64,000 bases of DNA from Paraphoma chrysanthemicola (taxonomy: Eukaryota > Ascomycota > Dothideomycetes > Pleosporales > Phaeosphaeriaceae). Made by a program: the position numbers and the translations under genes. Where the stretch lies: NCBI GenBank assembly GCA_020744225.1, contig JAGMWG010000020.1, positions 496,001 to 560,000 on the forward strand, in the 5' to 3' direction. The notes below the pieces were generated by a model. The model did no database searches, was not told where the DNA came from, and saw only the letters and a program-made list of their open reading frames with translations. Below are positions 9,828 through 21,460 of the stretch, piece after piece. Each line of letters starts with the position of its first letter. Within the stretch, counting starts at the first letter, position 1.

Positions 9828-12800
9828 ATGGCTTCCATTAAGGAGATCTTTGCAGCCACCTCGTCAACAATAAGTTTTGATATCTTTCAAGACGAGGTGG
9901 GCGCCGAGCCTGCGGAATCCGACAGTGGTCGATGACCTGTTAAGCCATTTGTGGTGTTGATGGCGTGATCTGCACCTGTACCACGCTGGCCGATGTGGCT
10001 TATAGCTCAGCCGGCGTTCGACCAGAGCGATGGGCGTCAATGGCATATTGTGCAACTGAGCCCTTCATAATGCCGAGCTGCTTTGCCGACATGAAGTTCT
10101 GGCTACCTCGCCTCCGCGGTGTTGACAACCGCTCCGCGCAAAGTGTGTTCAGACTTGTTCCAAGCAACAAAGTCCCGATGGGTCCGACTGATTATTGTTT
10201 GGACGCCCTGATCACAGGAGATGGGACTCTCCGTGGCGCGCTAGTCCATCCAAAGTATTCTTCAAAGGTTGTGGTCTCGAAGTCGACGTCTTCACTCTTA
10301 TAGGTACCGTCTTCGCGGGCGACAATTATGGGTATCGTCGTCGCCGGTGACATGATTCGGCGACCAGGGTGCTGTTGCCATGTACTTTTATTGAAGTTGC
10401 TGAATGAGCGAGATGTCGTCGCCCTTCGGTAGAACTTGGCCTGCAGGACGTTAGCAAGTAATGCGCATTCTCGAATGCATAGCGTACTGATCTTGCGCCT
10501 CTCCTCGGGTGTATCCTTCTTTGGGGTCCGCGAACGCTACCTTCATCGTACTGTCGATGACGAACTCGTCGAACCTCGCCGCGGTAGGTGAACCCTTCGT
10601 CTCGTTGAGAGACGAATATATCAGTATACTCCAAACGCGGACTGCGAAAGCCGTCTTGAACGCCAGCAAGAGCCGTATACTGTGTGTGTCGGTTTTCAGT
10701 CGCTGTAGCCGCATTGCGTGCGCTGCAAAGACCAAAAAGGCGTGTTCATGTTGCGACCAGCCGCCATGTCGACGAAGAAGTGTGTGTCACACTCAGCCTC
10801 CCACCGCGAGGCCGGCACGTATTGATTGGATCTTCGTAAGGGTTCTTGTATTGATCCGGTGCGTGCGGACCGTACATTCGTAGGGTCCGAAAGGCGAAAA
10901 GCTTGTTGCGGCGCTCCGACGGGAGAGGAGGTCGATATGCACTATCGCCTGAGGTGCGACTTCATAGATGGGGGATGACTATGATTATGTCGTGGGGAAA
11001 GTGTACCGTCCGCCGGCCTGTCAAGTTTGCTGTTTGGGTCTCGGCGGGAGTTTGTATGGCGGCTGTGCGCGTTGACCTCCGCTCCGCGAGGTCAGCTCAA
11101 GTTGGACAAAGCCTGCAGATGAGACCTTAACGTACCGAGAGGCTCAATATGCTTGACAAGGCATGCCGTGCGGGGCATGGTGTGGCCGCTCACGGGATGC
11201 GCAGCGCTGAGGCCATGGCTAGCGACTGAAGCGCTATGTAGCCGTGGGACTACCTGCTTGCTAGCCATGTAGTGGCACCTTCTCACGAGAGGTTATATGC
11301 GGGGAGCACCGCGCTTGTGTCCCTAGACGTGGCCCTTCTGGAGGTCTGGTAGCGGCTCAAGTCAGCGAAGTCTTCGAAGGCGGACATGCTGTCAGTGCCA
11401 CCACGAGCAGCTATGGACCCAGCGACACCGCCGACATGTCGACATACGCAAATTTAACAGTTGCGCACGCGTGCATATGTCGGCATCGCAGGTCAGCTGC
11501 GCAACGCGGCGAACTCGCGAGTCTGCATCCTGCCGCCATCAGGCAAGAGGTGGAGCAGCATCAAGGAGCATAAGAGGGCACACATACTTTATATGCTGAA
11601 GAAGCTTAGAGTGTCGCTAACCATCCAGCTGCTGTTCGTCGCCCCTGTGAGGCGAGGGAGAAGGAAGCCCATCGCCGCAAACTTGCAGCTCCGGTGCCGC
11701 GAGCTCAGGAGTGTTGCGGGCAGTGCTCTGCAGCTGCAGATGAGCGAATGGAGTAATCATATGAGCTGAAAATATGCCCTGCACAAGTTTGAAGGGGAAG
11801 AGAGCATGGTGTTGGTGGTGTTGTGAGAAAGAAGGTGGAACTTGTCGCTGGACATACCCAAAACCACCCCTCACCATCACGAAGTCCCCTCGCACAGGCC
11901 ACATCTCTGATCGGCGCCGTCTCTGGCAGGCGCTGAGGAGGAACTCCAAGCCAGCGAGACCAGGATAAGCACGAGTAAGACCCGGGTGAGAACATGCTTA
12001 GTGCCAAAAGAAAGCTACAGGTCTCAAGAGCCGGCACAGCGAGTTTGGGAGTTTCAACACCACGAATGCACCTTGTATGGGCAGAGATACCATGGGCATG
12101 ATGGCAGCCGCCCCTTAGGGGCAGCAAAGGCCGGGCGGAAGTCTCGCTCACCACGGCAGCCGTCGAGACCATGCAGAGGAGGGCTGGCAGCACCGCATGG
12201 GGCTCCCCGGGTGTGCTTAAAATGAGCCCCGCAACATTATCATATCGGCGCAGTGATGTGTTTGAGCTCGTCTTCATTGCCAAAGCCAGCGGCACCAGAT
12301 CGAGCGCCACCTCTCAAGCTACTGGCTTTGTGAGCGCGCTGCAGTGCCAAAGACCACAATTTGCCATATGTGAAATGCAAGTCACGCATGCATCCATGCA
12401 GGGGCTATGCATCGCGGACATTAGCTTGGAGAGCAACAAGTCTTGCGTACTTGCGCTGGGACGGCAAAGTTGAGCGCTGGTGGCGCAAGCCGCAGCGCAA
12501 AAGGACCTGCAATTGTGCTGCTTCATCTGAGCCATATGAGGACGATCGCACACCCAACCTGCCTGTTCGCATTGCTGTGCCGTGCGGCTGTCTTACCAGT
12601 CAATATGTCGTTCGCCGTCCTCACTCTACTCTTTCCGCCGACATACGATGTTCTCTGCACTCTGAGTCGCAAGGAAGGGTTTTCTGTCTGACAGAGCATG
12701 CAGGCCGGCGTCCTGAGGGTGCAACCATCTTTTCTTGTGCACACGCCGATAATCCCGTTCGCAAATCTATGACTCTGCATGTTCAGAAACGCGGTTGCGA

Positions 12801-13485
12801 GTGTATAAGATGTTCCTCGCGCAGCATTTTGCCGGCGCTCATGAACAGTTTCGGATTGGAGTTGGTGGTTTCATATCGGAACACGTTCGAAAATCCTAAG
12901 TCAGTTCGGACAAATCGGGCGAACTTGCACAATTGCGCATGTTCTTCTCAAATACGCCACAACGTCACCACACAGGATTCTAAGAATCACGATGCAACCC
13001 ATATGTAATTGTGTGTACTGCTCGATTATCCAATTTCTGCATTAGGAAAATCTGGAGCATACCACGACGTGATGCGATGGGCCGGCAGGAGAAGTGCATG
13101 GCTGGGCAAAGCTAGCTCACTACTCAGGACTGCATCAGACACGACACTCATATTGCACCATGTCGAAGCACTCGATGGTGCCACAACTCTGCACTGTTGT
13201 CGGACGCACATCTGCTGGGGTATTCAGGCCAGAAGCTGGTTCGCGTAGACTTGAGTCTCGAGCAACCATCAATAAGCACACTCGAAAGCTCAAAGGTGCC
13301 TTCAAGCTTGCTGAAGTTACTATTTGCAAACGCAGCAATTGTGTTGAAATTTTTGTAAACCGCAATCTCAAAGTCCAAGGTGAAGGCCGCACACTGCCCC
13401 ACGTCCAGGCACCCGCACGTACTACGGGCCCAGCGACTCACCTCTTATACCATATAAGGTCCAAGTCTCTCATCAAACGAATCAA
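9828..13485. other. gene-poor stretch
   Basis: No supportable gene. The longest frames (201 aa at 11705-12310 on the minus strand, 215 aa at 12361-13008 on the plus strand) are rich in Cys, Ser, His and Arg without conserved blocks and look like chance openings in GC-balanced DNA. Further decayed genes may hide here. Confidence 0.4.
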
Positions 13486-13668
13486 GGGCATGTGGTCCAA
13501 TGGTCAAGACGCTATCAGCCAGTTGCAGTAGTCGACCTGGCCAAAGGCTGAGGTGTACGGTGGCAATCCCAGTTGTCGAGCTGATGGCTATCCCCAGAGG
13601 CAGCGAAATGCGAAGGCACTCCTAATAGAAACCTGAGTTCGAATCTCAGCAAGCTCAATTTCTTTTTG
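13486..13668 (+). other. tRNA-like element with ~100-bp internal insert, degenerate copy
   Basis: The 5' part GGGCATGTGGTCC resembles a tRNA acceptor strand plus box A/D-arm (GTCC...AGAC). After about 100 unrelated bases comes a T-arm with box B (CTGAG TTCGAAT CTCAG), then CAAGCTC, which pairs with the 5' end except for one mismatch and a G-U. An imperfect T-run (tttcttttt) follows, as in a pol III terminator. The second element at 14502 has the same architecture. It could be a tRNA pseudogene with a long intron or a tRNA-derived SINE. Confidence 0.5.
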
Positions 13669-14501
13669 CTGCCTTGTTGGCCTCGTTGGGCGATGTACGA
13701 TCGGATGAGCGTCAGCAGAGTGCTTGATGCGAACTCTTTGAAATTCGAACGACATGCGTGCAATAACGTCGGCCCAACCAGTTGCATCAGCCACGATACA
13801 ACTCAGGTGCAGCGCATGGCCTAATAAGTGTTATACTCGGGAGAGATGCTGCATTTATATCCCGTATTTTGCTAGACTATCGTGCGTGTGCGCAGATGCA
13901 GCCCCGAAGTTCGCTGCGCAGCAACATGGCTTACCATAGCCAACTATGTTATGCACAAAAGAAACAGCAGAAGCTGCAAGCATGTCTTTTGGGTCGCAAA
14001 TCACGTTCAACACTCAATTGGAAATGTCAAGCTCACATTTTTGACACGAGGCTCTCTCATGACCACTGCTCCCTGCCACGAGACTTGAGTGCAGGTGGTA
14101 TCCCGCCTCGCACATTTTCCAGTATTTATAGCCGAACAACAACAAATCTTCTATCGAAGAACTCAAGGGGGGCGGTGGTCTAGCAGTTAGGACACTCTCT
14201 CCAGGACCAGGTAACCCGAGGTGTGCCGAAGTCTCTTTGGTAGGATCTCGTAAGTTCTCACAATCTTGCAACGCACCTCGCTGCAAACGACAAGCCATAT
14301 CGATGGTCCTCATAATCAGACAAAGACTGCACTCACCAACGTGCGTGAGGTACGCTCAGATGATGGCCGCGATATTATCATGTTCATCAACCTTCACCAT
14401 CATGCGTTCGCCCACATGACGGTCTTCACCTTGGCTCCACACCAACCACCTGCTATAGCATATCAAAGCAATACAGCTGCGGCCCTCCATCGAATAATAG
14501 A

Positions 14502-14666
14502 GGGCTTGTGGTCTAGTGGTTCAAGACACCCTCAACTCACCTCCTGCACCACCAGGGCGTGTCTGGATCGGGGCCTTTGCTGCTGTCAGACACTGACCCC
14601 ACCTTGGTGAGCAGGCCTGCAGTAGAGGCGAGACCCAGGTTCGAGTCCTGGCAAGCCCACATTTTT
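14502..14666 (+). other. tRNA-like element with ~80-90-bp internal insert
   Basis: The acceptor halves GGGCTTG (14502-14508) and CAAGCCC (14652-14658) pair perfectly over 7 bp. The D-stem GTCT/AGAC is intact around AGTGGTTCA, matching box A. The T-stem CCAGG/CCTGG encloses TTCGAGT, a perfect box B. A T5 run at 14662-14666 would terminate pol III. The sequence between the arms is far longer than in a normal tRNA, and the anticodon region (CCCTCAACTCACC before the insert) lacks the usual U33, so no isotype is assigned. Either an intron-containing tRNA gene with an oversized intron or a SINE-like derivative. Confidence 0.55.
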
Positions 14667-17600
14667 GCCAGGTTTCTCGCCATGGACGCAGGCGGCAGCG
14701 TGAGCGCAACGCCATCATTTTTGCTTTGCCAATAAGTCAGGCCAAGATGATTTTGAGTTCTACTGCAAGTGAAGGATCAATCGAGTTAATTTTGTTCCTT
14801 CGCAATCTAGCAACTACGTTCGACATGATCCTCTTTACCCTCGATTGAAGCTTGAGCGGGAAACTGGACCATGACTTGCTCATGAACCAACGTGCTATCC
14901 AACGAGCGAGTCATAGTGCTCCGATAGGGCCTTTCGTGATGCTATACCTATAAGATACGCCTGCCATGCGGTCGCCGGGTATCTCGACAACGACAACAGC
15001 TACGGCAAGGCATTAATCTCACACTCGTAACCTCGTCCGATATGTCAATCTCTGGAGTATTGGCGGCGTTTGGATTGCCGTCCACAAACTATATTCCATT
15101 ATAGCTACCCTTGCCAGCTCGCTGCCTCGCTTCAATACCAATCGGATTTCCAAGCATGTGCGACGCGTGACGGCGACTTCTATCAGAGCACTTTCGCGAG
15201 AGTTTGCGCATTCCCATATCTTTGAACGGCAGTGTGGTATCGCCCATCGATCAAGCTCATCAGGTATGCTCCAGTATTCATGTAAGTGACTTCATCTCTT
15301 TGCGCCATTCTCGTTCATCGACAAAGCGTCCATTGTCCTTGTAGGACTTGCGCTTTTCCTCGCCTTCCTCCTCCTCGCAGCTCCACCCCCTTCTCTCTGA
15401 GCGTTCATGCTCCTCATTCTTCTCTTCCATGTGCTCCTTGTCCCTCCCCTGCTCCGCCTTCCTTCAACCAGAGTATCCGAAAAGTGTTCAGAGCCTCGAC
15501 AAGACGACCCATGAGAGCTTCCGGAACAAGGAAGCTCTTACCGAGTGACCGAGCACACTTCCTACTCCCTGCGCGGGCCCTGGGATTGTTGCTCGCGCCA
15601 TGAGGTCGGCGTCTTGGATTTTGCTGGTTCCGCGCCGTGTATGGTTACGTTTGGGGGTGGGAAGGAGACCGTCAGAATGGGCTTGGAGAGTATGGCGGCG
15701 GATGCTGAGGAGAAGGGCGCTTCGGAGGAGACAGTGACTCTGTAAGGATTGGGGACAACGAGGAGAGGCGCAGCTCGGCTGCTCGTGATTCTTGTTGTTC
15801 CCTTCGCTCGTCATTTCCCCTTCGCAATCGCTCTCATCCGGACTTACTGCTGGCCATCTCTCTCGCAGCGGATGCGATTCCTGAGAGTCCTGCGTGACCA
15901 AGGACGTTGCACCCTGAGGCTAACTGAGCTGCCCCAGAAATCGAACGTCGCCAGGCCCCGGACCTGGACCGCAGAGCACATTGAACCCATACTCGCCTGC
16001 TAAAGGTCGCCATCTATGCGGTCGCAGTACAGTGCCTTGCTCCGAGTCGAGCATTCTCGCGTGAGGGCAATCGCCTCGCGGGCCACAGTGCGGGCTCACC
16101 GAAAAGAAAGTATCCAAGGGAGACATTTAGCCCATGTCTTGCCTATGAGGTTTTAGTAGGAATGTCTCAATGCGGCGCACTATACCGTATTGTGGGGTGG
16201 GTAGAGACAATTTGTCAAGGCCGGCGTAGTGCGTTCGCGGCCAGCGAAAAGCACCCGCAAAGTCTTGGCGCCAGCCAACCGCTGAGTGCTGGTTCTGTCG
16301 GAGCAGATTTGCTTTGAGCTGCGCATCTTCTCATCTCAGCACCACGCCCCTCTTGCCGATCCACGGACTACCTCCTGAAGCACTCGCGGTCGAAATGCAT
16401 CCCTCCCCCCGGATCCCGTCACCAAGCAAAGACGGCCTGCCATCTAGTCGTAGCGCTCAAAGTGATATATACCTTCAAGATCGTCTATGGCATGAGGCCA
16501 TGCATCACGGCGGGCGGTCTTCAACTGACACAAGCCGTCAGCCTTACGAACTAAAGTACATTATGATAGTAGATGTAGCTTACCCGGAGCTTTGCCACCG
16601 TCATCTCCACGGCCAGATCCCTCAGTAGGGCAGTGGCTTGCATCATCGTGAAAAGTTGTATTCGATTGTGGTCTGCTATAGTTCAAAAGTCAGTGAAGAT
16701 CTCTAGAAACATTCATTTGCTCTGCCCTGCAGTCGTGAAGCGAAAGGATCGAAAAACGTACACGATTTTGAAGAGGATGGTGGTGGTGAAGGAAAGGAAA
16801 GCTGGCGGCGAGCTCAAAATTTCGATGGGAGGAGCACAGGCCCTCTTCGCGATAATGGGGAGTCACTATTGAATGGCGAAGGAGAGATTCGGACCTGAAT
16901 TCCTTTCTTATGCGGCAGTGCTCCAATGATTTACGGCGCTTTCATTGCATTCGAAGTTAGCCATTTACTCATATCGCTGTAAATTTGGCTTCTCATCATT
17001 TACGAGTAGAAGCCCAAGATGGACAGAATTTGTTCTGATTATAACCATATCTGCCTCGATGTCTGCCTCAACTATACTGACATAGCGTGGAAATCGTTCT
17101 ACTTGTCCTTGCTCCATCTGGATCTAGTTTATTCTATCGCTCCTTGACGCAATGGTAGCGACCCTCTGATGATAGCAACTGTATGTCTTGTCATGTCCTC
17201 TCAGCTTGTCGTTTTCAGATTGTGCTGTGCCCGCAGTGCCCTGTTATGAATGCCACCAGACTGAATGCTGCAGGGATAGGTTGCACTTTCCGGCTCACAA
17301 TCTGCGAAAAGACAGTCTCTCAGCGCGCAATTTCGGTGTTACGGCACCAATTCCTGCAGACATGTCACTGCGCTTTGATAACCCTGAGAGCGTGATTTCA
17401 TACGTTTTGGCTGCATCTGGCGATGGCGCTGCCTCTGTCCGTGCCAGCGTTCCAGCTTTGCCTGGCTCGCATCGAACATATTGGCCGCCTGCAGCCAGCG
17501 CTAATTGCAACCTTGTTCTCCGCTGCTCGGGAGGTGAGAGGTTCGGCGTTTCTCGTTCGTGGTTCTGGTGGCGTTGATGGTCGTCAAGTTGCGCCGTCCG

Positions 17601-20104
17601 AATTCAATGGCGACCCTGGAGGTTGCTGGATGGCAGGCAGTGCTCAACTCGTAAGAGGGAAGTGGTGGAGGCCGTGGCGTCCGGCTTGATCTTTTTTTTC
17701 GAGAAGCTTGAGAAAGGGCACACCTCTGGTGGACGTCAGATACAATGACAGTTCTATCCAAAGCCTCGAGTGCGGGGTGCCGTTGAGGGCATTTGTGCGG
17801 GGTGTAGCTCGCAATTTGTGGATGAGATCTCGTTTTTTCGATGTTTGTGGCCAGAGCAATGGCGGTGGCGTGCTCCTAAAGTTTGTACATGAACCCCTAC
17901 GTATCTTCACTTTCCTTCCCCGTGATGAGTATGGACACTGCCTTGAGACGTGTGGAATTCGCACCACAGCAAGCCCGAACGCGTTCGAAGAGCCACGAAC
18001 AATTCCATCTCGCGCCCCTCGGAGCTCCAAGTGAGTAGCCGCTAGCTACGACTGATATGAGTAGACGAGATTCGGGAATCCGAACGATCTCGGCCGATAG
18101 CTTCACAAGCTTTGCAGCGCTTCATTCTTGAAGTCGCACAAAGCCGGGATGTTCAATGGATGCAGTCCTGGTTGCGCATGGCGGCAACTGTGTAAGCAAG
18201 GTGTTTGAGATAGCCGTGGCATACAGTACGCAATACCTGATGCACGTACACAGAAAGCATTAGCGCCGCAGTCATTCAGGTAGTGCCTTGTGTCTGAGGA
18301 GGAGCGCAACCATTGTTGTTTTGGTGGCTTCATGCGAGATGCTTTGATTCAGCAAAATTTCTCAGCGGAAACACCGCGCTCAGTTGAGTACTCGCAATCA
18401 GTCGCCATCCGTATCTGAGAAGATACCACTGTCCTCCAGCCATTTATTTGGTCCCAAATTGATATCTGGCATGACCAAGGCCTGCTTTGAGGTAGCCCGG
18501 CCCCGCAACCACAACGAGCATAACACGGGCAACATCGCCAGCAAGTGGAGTTATAGCATCCGTGTCTTCAAAAGTCCCCCGATGACAGTCACTACACGTC
18601 AAATCGAACTGCTCCTAACTTGGTACATGACTGCATTTTCGCAAAAGAGTGCGCACCATTGCAACAGCTAGCAACAAGGACAATAACACGTCTACAGCAT
18701 TCACTACCGCAAGGCAATAGCCAACACAGAAGGACAGCTCAACATCAAGGCTACATTCACACTCCCGCTTCTTCTTCAAGCCACTGGCAAGCCAGAGGAC
18801 TCAATGAAAAAGGTCGCGTACACCTCAGATAGTGCAATAGAGGAGACACTGTGTCAGTGACTATGAGCAAGCCCAGTGAGCCACCGACGAATTGAAAAAA
18901 TTGTACAAAATTGTACTCTGCACGAGGACGGCGGCCGAGAAGCTAACCTATGTCTCAATGTGCGGTGAGTTAAGTGAGAAAGAAAGCAGAAAGTGGTAGG
19001 AGCGAGGGATTTTATAGTCCACTAGTCGTTGCGCCAAGCATTGGTTGATCTGGGCAACCTAGATCACGGGCGCGCGCTCGCCGTTTGTCATGGCGAAGCG
19101 AAGCGACGCGATCAACAATAATGATCTGACGGCGCGCAATGGCCGAGTGCAGACATGAGCAGCGGGCTATTCTCGGCCATCCTCCGTGCTATCCATCCTG
19201 TGCGGGCCATGGACTCTCTGAGTCCGGCTACAGTCTTTGGTCTATGAGCAGGGAAGATTTGAAACTTTTTTGGTGTATGCCTCCATTTCGTTGTACCTGT
19301 CGGCTTGCTGGTGCTTTGAAGAAGTGGAGCCGTCCTATTGAGCGAGCGTTGGATCATCGTTCTGATTCCCTCTTCGAATACCGCATTTTAGAAATAGACA
19401 ACATGTATTCAGCCCCGTACTTTCGCTATTCGGCTGGTGGTCTAACCTTTAGCAGCCACTTTAGAACCCTTCGCAGCTCACAGTGAATGTAGCATAAGAT
19501 GTGCAGCTACTCGGATACCTCAAGCTGATTACAAGAATTGACAGCTTTGAGCTATGAGGCGCACAACTGAATATTCACGTACCCAGTCAACTATCTTCGG
19601 TCTATAAACAAGGCTATTGAGAATGCTCCTTTTCGCGGAAGAAATTGAGATAGGCAGCTGTGGATGCTTGGCCACTAACGTTGTTGTCAACGAACGACCT
19701 ATGGGGAGGCATATGGCGGTATCATGGCATAATGTGATGGTGGGAGTTCTCAGACTATATATAGCCTTTGTATATTGAACTCGTCGATTCCCCGGATCTG
19801 CGCTTGTGGCGATTCAATCGCAAGCTTTGTATGCAGGCTGGAGCTGCCCAAGTGCGTTGAACAGCAAAAGCATACCAGATTTTCAATCGTGCGAATTGAT
19901 TTCTCGTCCGCTATTCAGTTGTGCAGAAGCTTCAGGTAAGCAAGGCCAGCTGTCTTGGCTCATGCTCTCCCCTTCACCGTCATTATTGTGGACGCAACAT
20001 TGCCAATTTCTGACCCACCGAACTTGACTTTGCTGCCTACAGACCCCACCTCTTCAACACCCCAAGATTTCTTCCCGCCAACTACAACATATCAAACATA
20101 CACA
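14667..20104. other. long gene-poor stretch
   Basis: No gene can be supported over about 5.4 kb. Open frames are short, on both strands and without motifs. At 19756-19764 there is a TATATATAG box on the plus strand, 340 bp ahead of the small gene at 20105. Between them is a possible leader intron (gtaagc near 19937 to ctacag near 20041). Confidence 0.4.
19756..19764 (+). promoter_or_regulatory. TATA box candidate for the gene at 20105
   Basis: Perfect TATATATAG in otherwise mixed sequence. The 340-bp distance to the ATG fits a spliced 5' leader better than a direct one. Confidence 0.35.
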
Positions 20105-20504
20105 ATGCCTGCAGATACCAGTCCAAACGCACTCCTCGCTCAGCAGCGACTCCTCATCCGTTCCATCTTGAACAGGCGAGCTCAAATCCAAGCCCTCCAA
20201 GCGTCACCCCCCACGCCGCAGACAAGAGCGACGCTACGACAGCTCATCATCGCCGAGAGAATTGAGGCCAGGCACGTGGTCCGCCTTCATGGCGAGATTG
20301 AAGAGGCTTTTCGCGCCAACAGAAGGCTAATTGCATGGCTCCGAGCCATGACTACGGTATGTTGTGCTTGTAACTTTGAGAGAGTTTTAGGAAACGCTGA
20401 CCGTGATCAAGGCGCAAGTACGTGCAGCCCGCGCCCAAGCAGATCGCGCCGTTGCGGCAAGGAAATCCAGAGAAAGCGACGCAGATCGCTTTTGGCGCGA
20501 TTGA
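20105..20504 (+). CDS. small helical orphan protein (114 aa), two exons
   Basis: Not recognised. Exon 1 is 20105-20356 (84 codons) and exon 2 is 20412-20504; the intron (gtatgt...caag) is phase 0. The product is almost entirely helical by composition: Arg/Ala/Glu-rich, with heptad-like spacing (ILNRRAQIQAL, ERIEARHVVRLHGEIEEAF) and an Ala/Arg second exon ending FWRD. A further possible intron (gtacgt at 20507 to cgaag before 20568) begins just after the stop. It leads into another open frame, so an isoform with a different exon-2 acceptor and a longer C-terminus is conceivable. No signal peptide or known domain. It sits alone in the gene-poor tract. Confidence 0.5.
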
Positions 20505-20568
20505 ATGTACGTATACCTATGAGGACTGTGTAATAGCTTCAAAGACTTACTAACGTTATTTCGAAGAT

Positions 20569-21323
20569 ACCCACCGTATTCCGCCTCAATTTCTGCCCTC
20601 GCTCAACCTCGTCATCCCGATCCTCGACCACTTCTCTGCACGGTCACAGTACTCCTCTACAACAGGGTTTCGGCTTCGATCCCTTTCCCGCTCTTTAGCT
20701 TAAAAGGTCTCCAGCGGCGAGCCCGCGGTTCAACGCACCGCTGGAGTCTAGTAGCCCAAGGCCACTGGTCGAGGCGAAGCGAAGACGGGCTCTTATACCA
20801 TGGTAATTGAACCTGTGATAGTCTGGCAAGTCTCTCCCTCTTCTGCCTATACTCTGATGCAATGATGGCAATTCGAACATACGAGCTTGAGCCTCCGATC
20901 CGCGATGGCACACTATGACTACTGCGAGGTCACGCTGCACTTAATTGCTCATCAGCGGCCTCTGTTTGATCACCAGAGATGCCTTTTGTTTCGAGGGTTG
21001 AACACATCATATTTGCTGACATTTTCCAGGCAGATGCTTGCCCTCGACCATGACTTGGCATCCGTGCGAGACCGACTTGCAGCAACCTGCAGCCTTTTAA
21101 TGCAGACACACCACCGGAACATCCATCTCAGGTAAACATGTCGGCGGCTATCCAGATCATCTGATAATTTATGATACTCTTGACTCTATTGGCAGGATCA
21201 ACGATCGGGTTGTGCCAAGTAGAGCACGACAAATTTGTACACGGTCAGTAACCCTTCTCTGTCATCCCTGCATCTTTGGCGATGATTAAACTCCGGAAGC
21301 TTCCCTGAAGCTATTATCTGTAT
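20569..21323. other. stretch with no clear gene
   Basis: May contain a third exon of the preceding gene (20569-20700). Otherwise I see nothing supportable. Confidence 0.35.
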
Positions 21324-21460
21324 GAACCTCGTTTTCAAGATGATGGTTCTGTAGCTATATGAGCCTCGGTTTCAAGATGATGGTTCTGTAGCTATATGAG
21401 CCTTGTTGTCAAGACGATGGATCTGTAGCAATATTAACCTCGTTTTCAAGACGATGGTTT
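21324..21460. repeat. 37-bp minisatellite, 3.7 copies
   Basis: Units start at 21324, 21361, 21398 and 21435. The core is cctcgttttcaagatgatgg followed by ttctgtagctatat. Units 1 and 2 are nearly identical, unit 3 has about six changes and unit 4 is partial, so the array is ageing from one side. Confidence 0.9.

Noticed and set aside
11705..12310. 201-aa minus-strand open frame
   Set aside because: Composition is Ser/Cys/Leu-rich with no conserved block; equally open frames exist on the other strand.
12361..13008. 215-aa plus-strand open frame
   Set aside because: Cys/Arg/His-rich, typical of translated non-coding DNA; no start context, intron or homology.
14166..14250. Third tRNA-like copy (ggcggtggtctagcagttagg)
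   Set aside because: A box-A-like stretch is present, but I found no matching T-arm, acceptor partner or T-run downstream.
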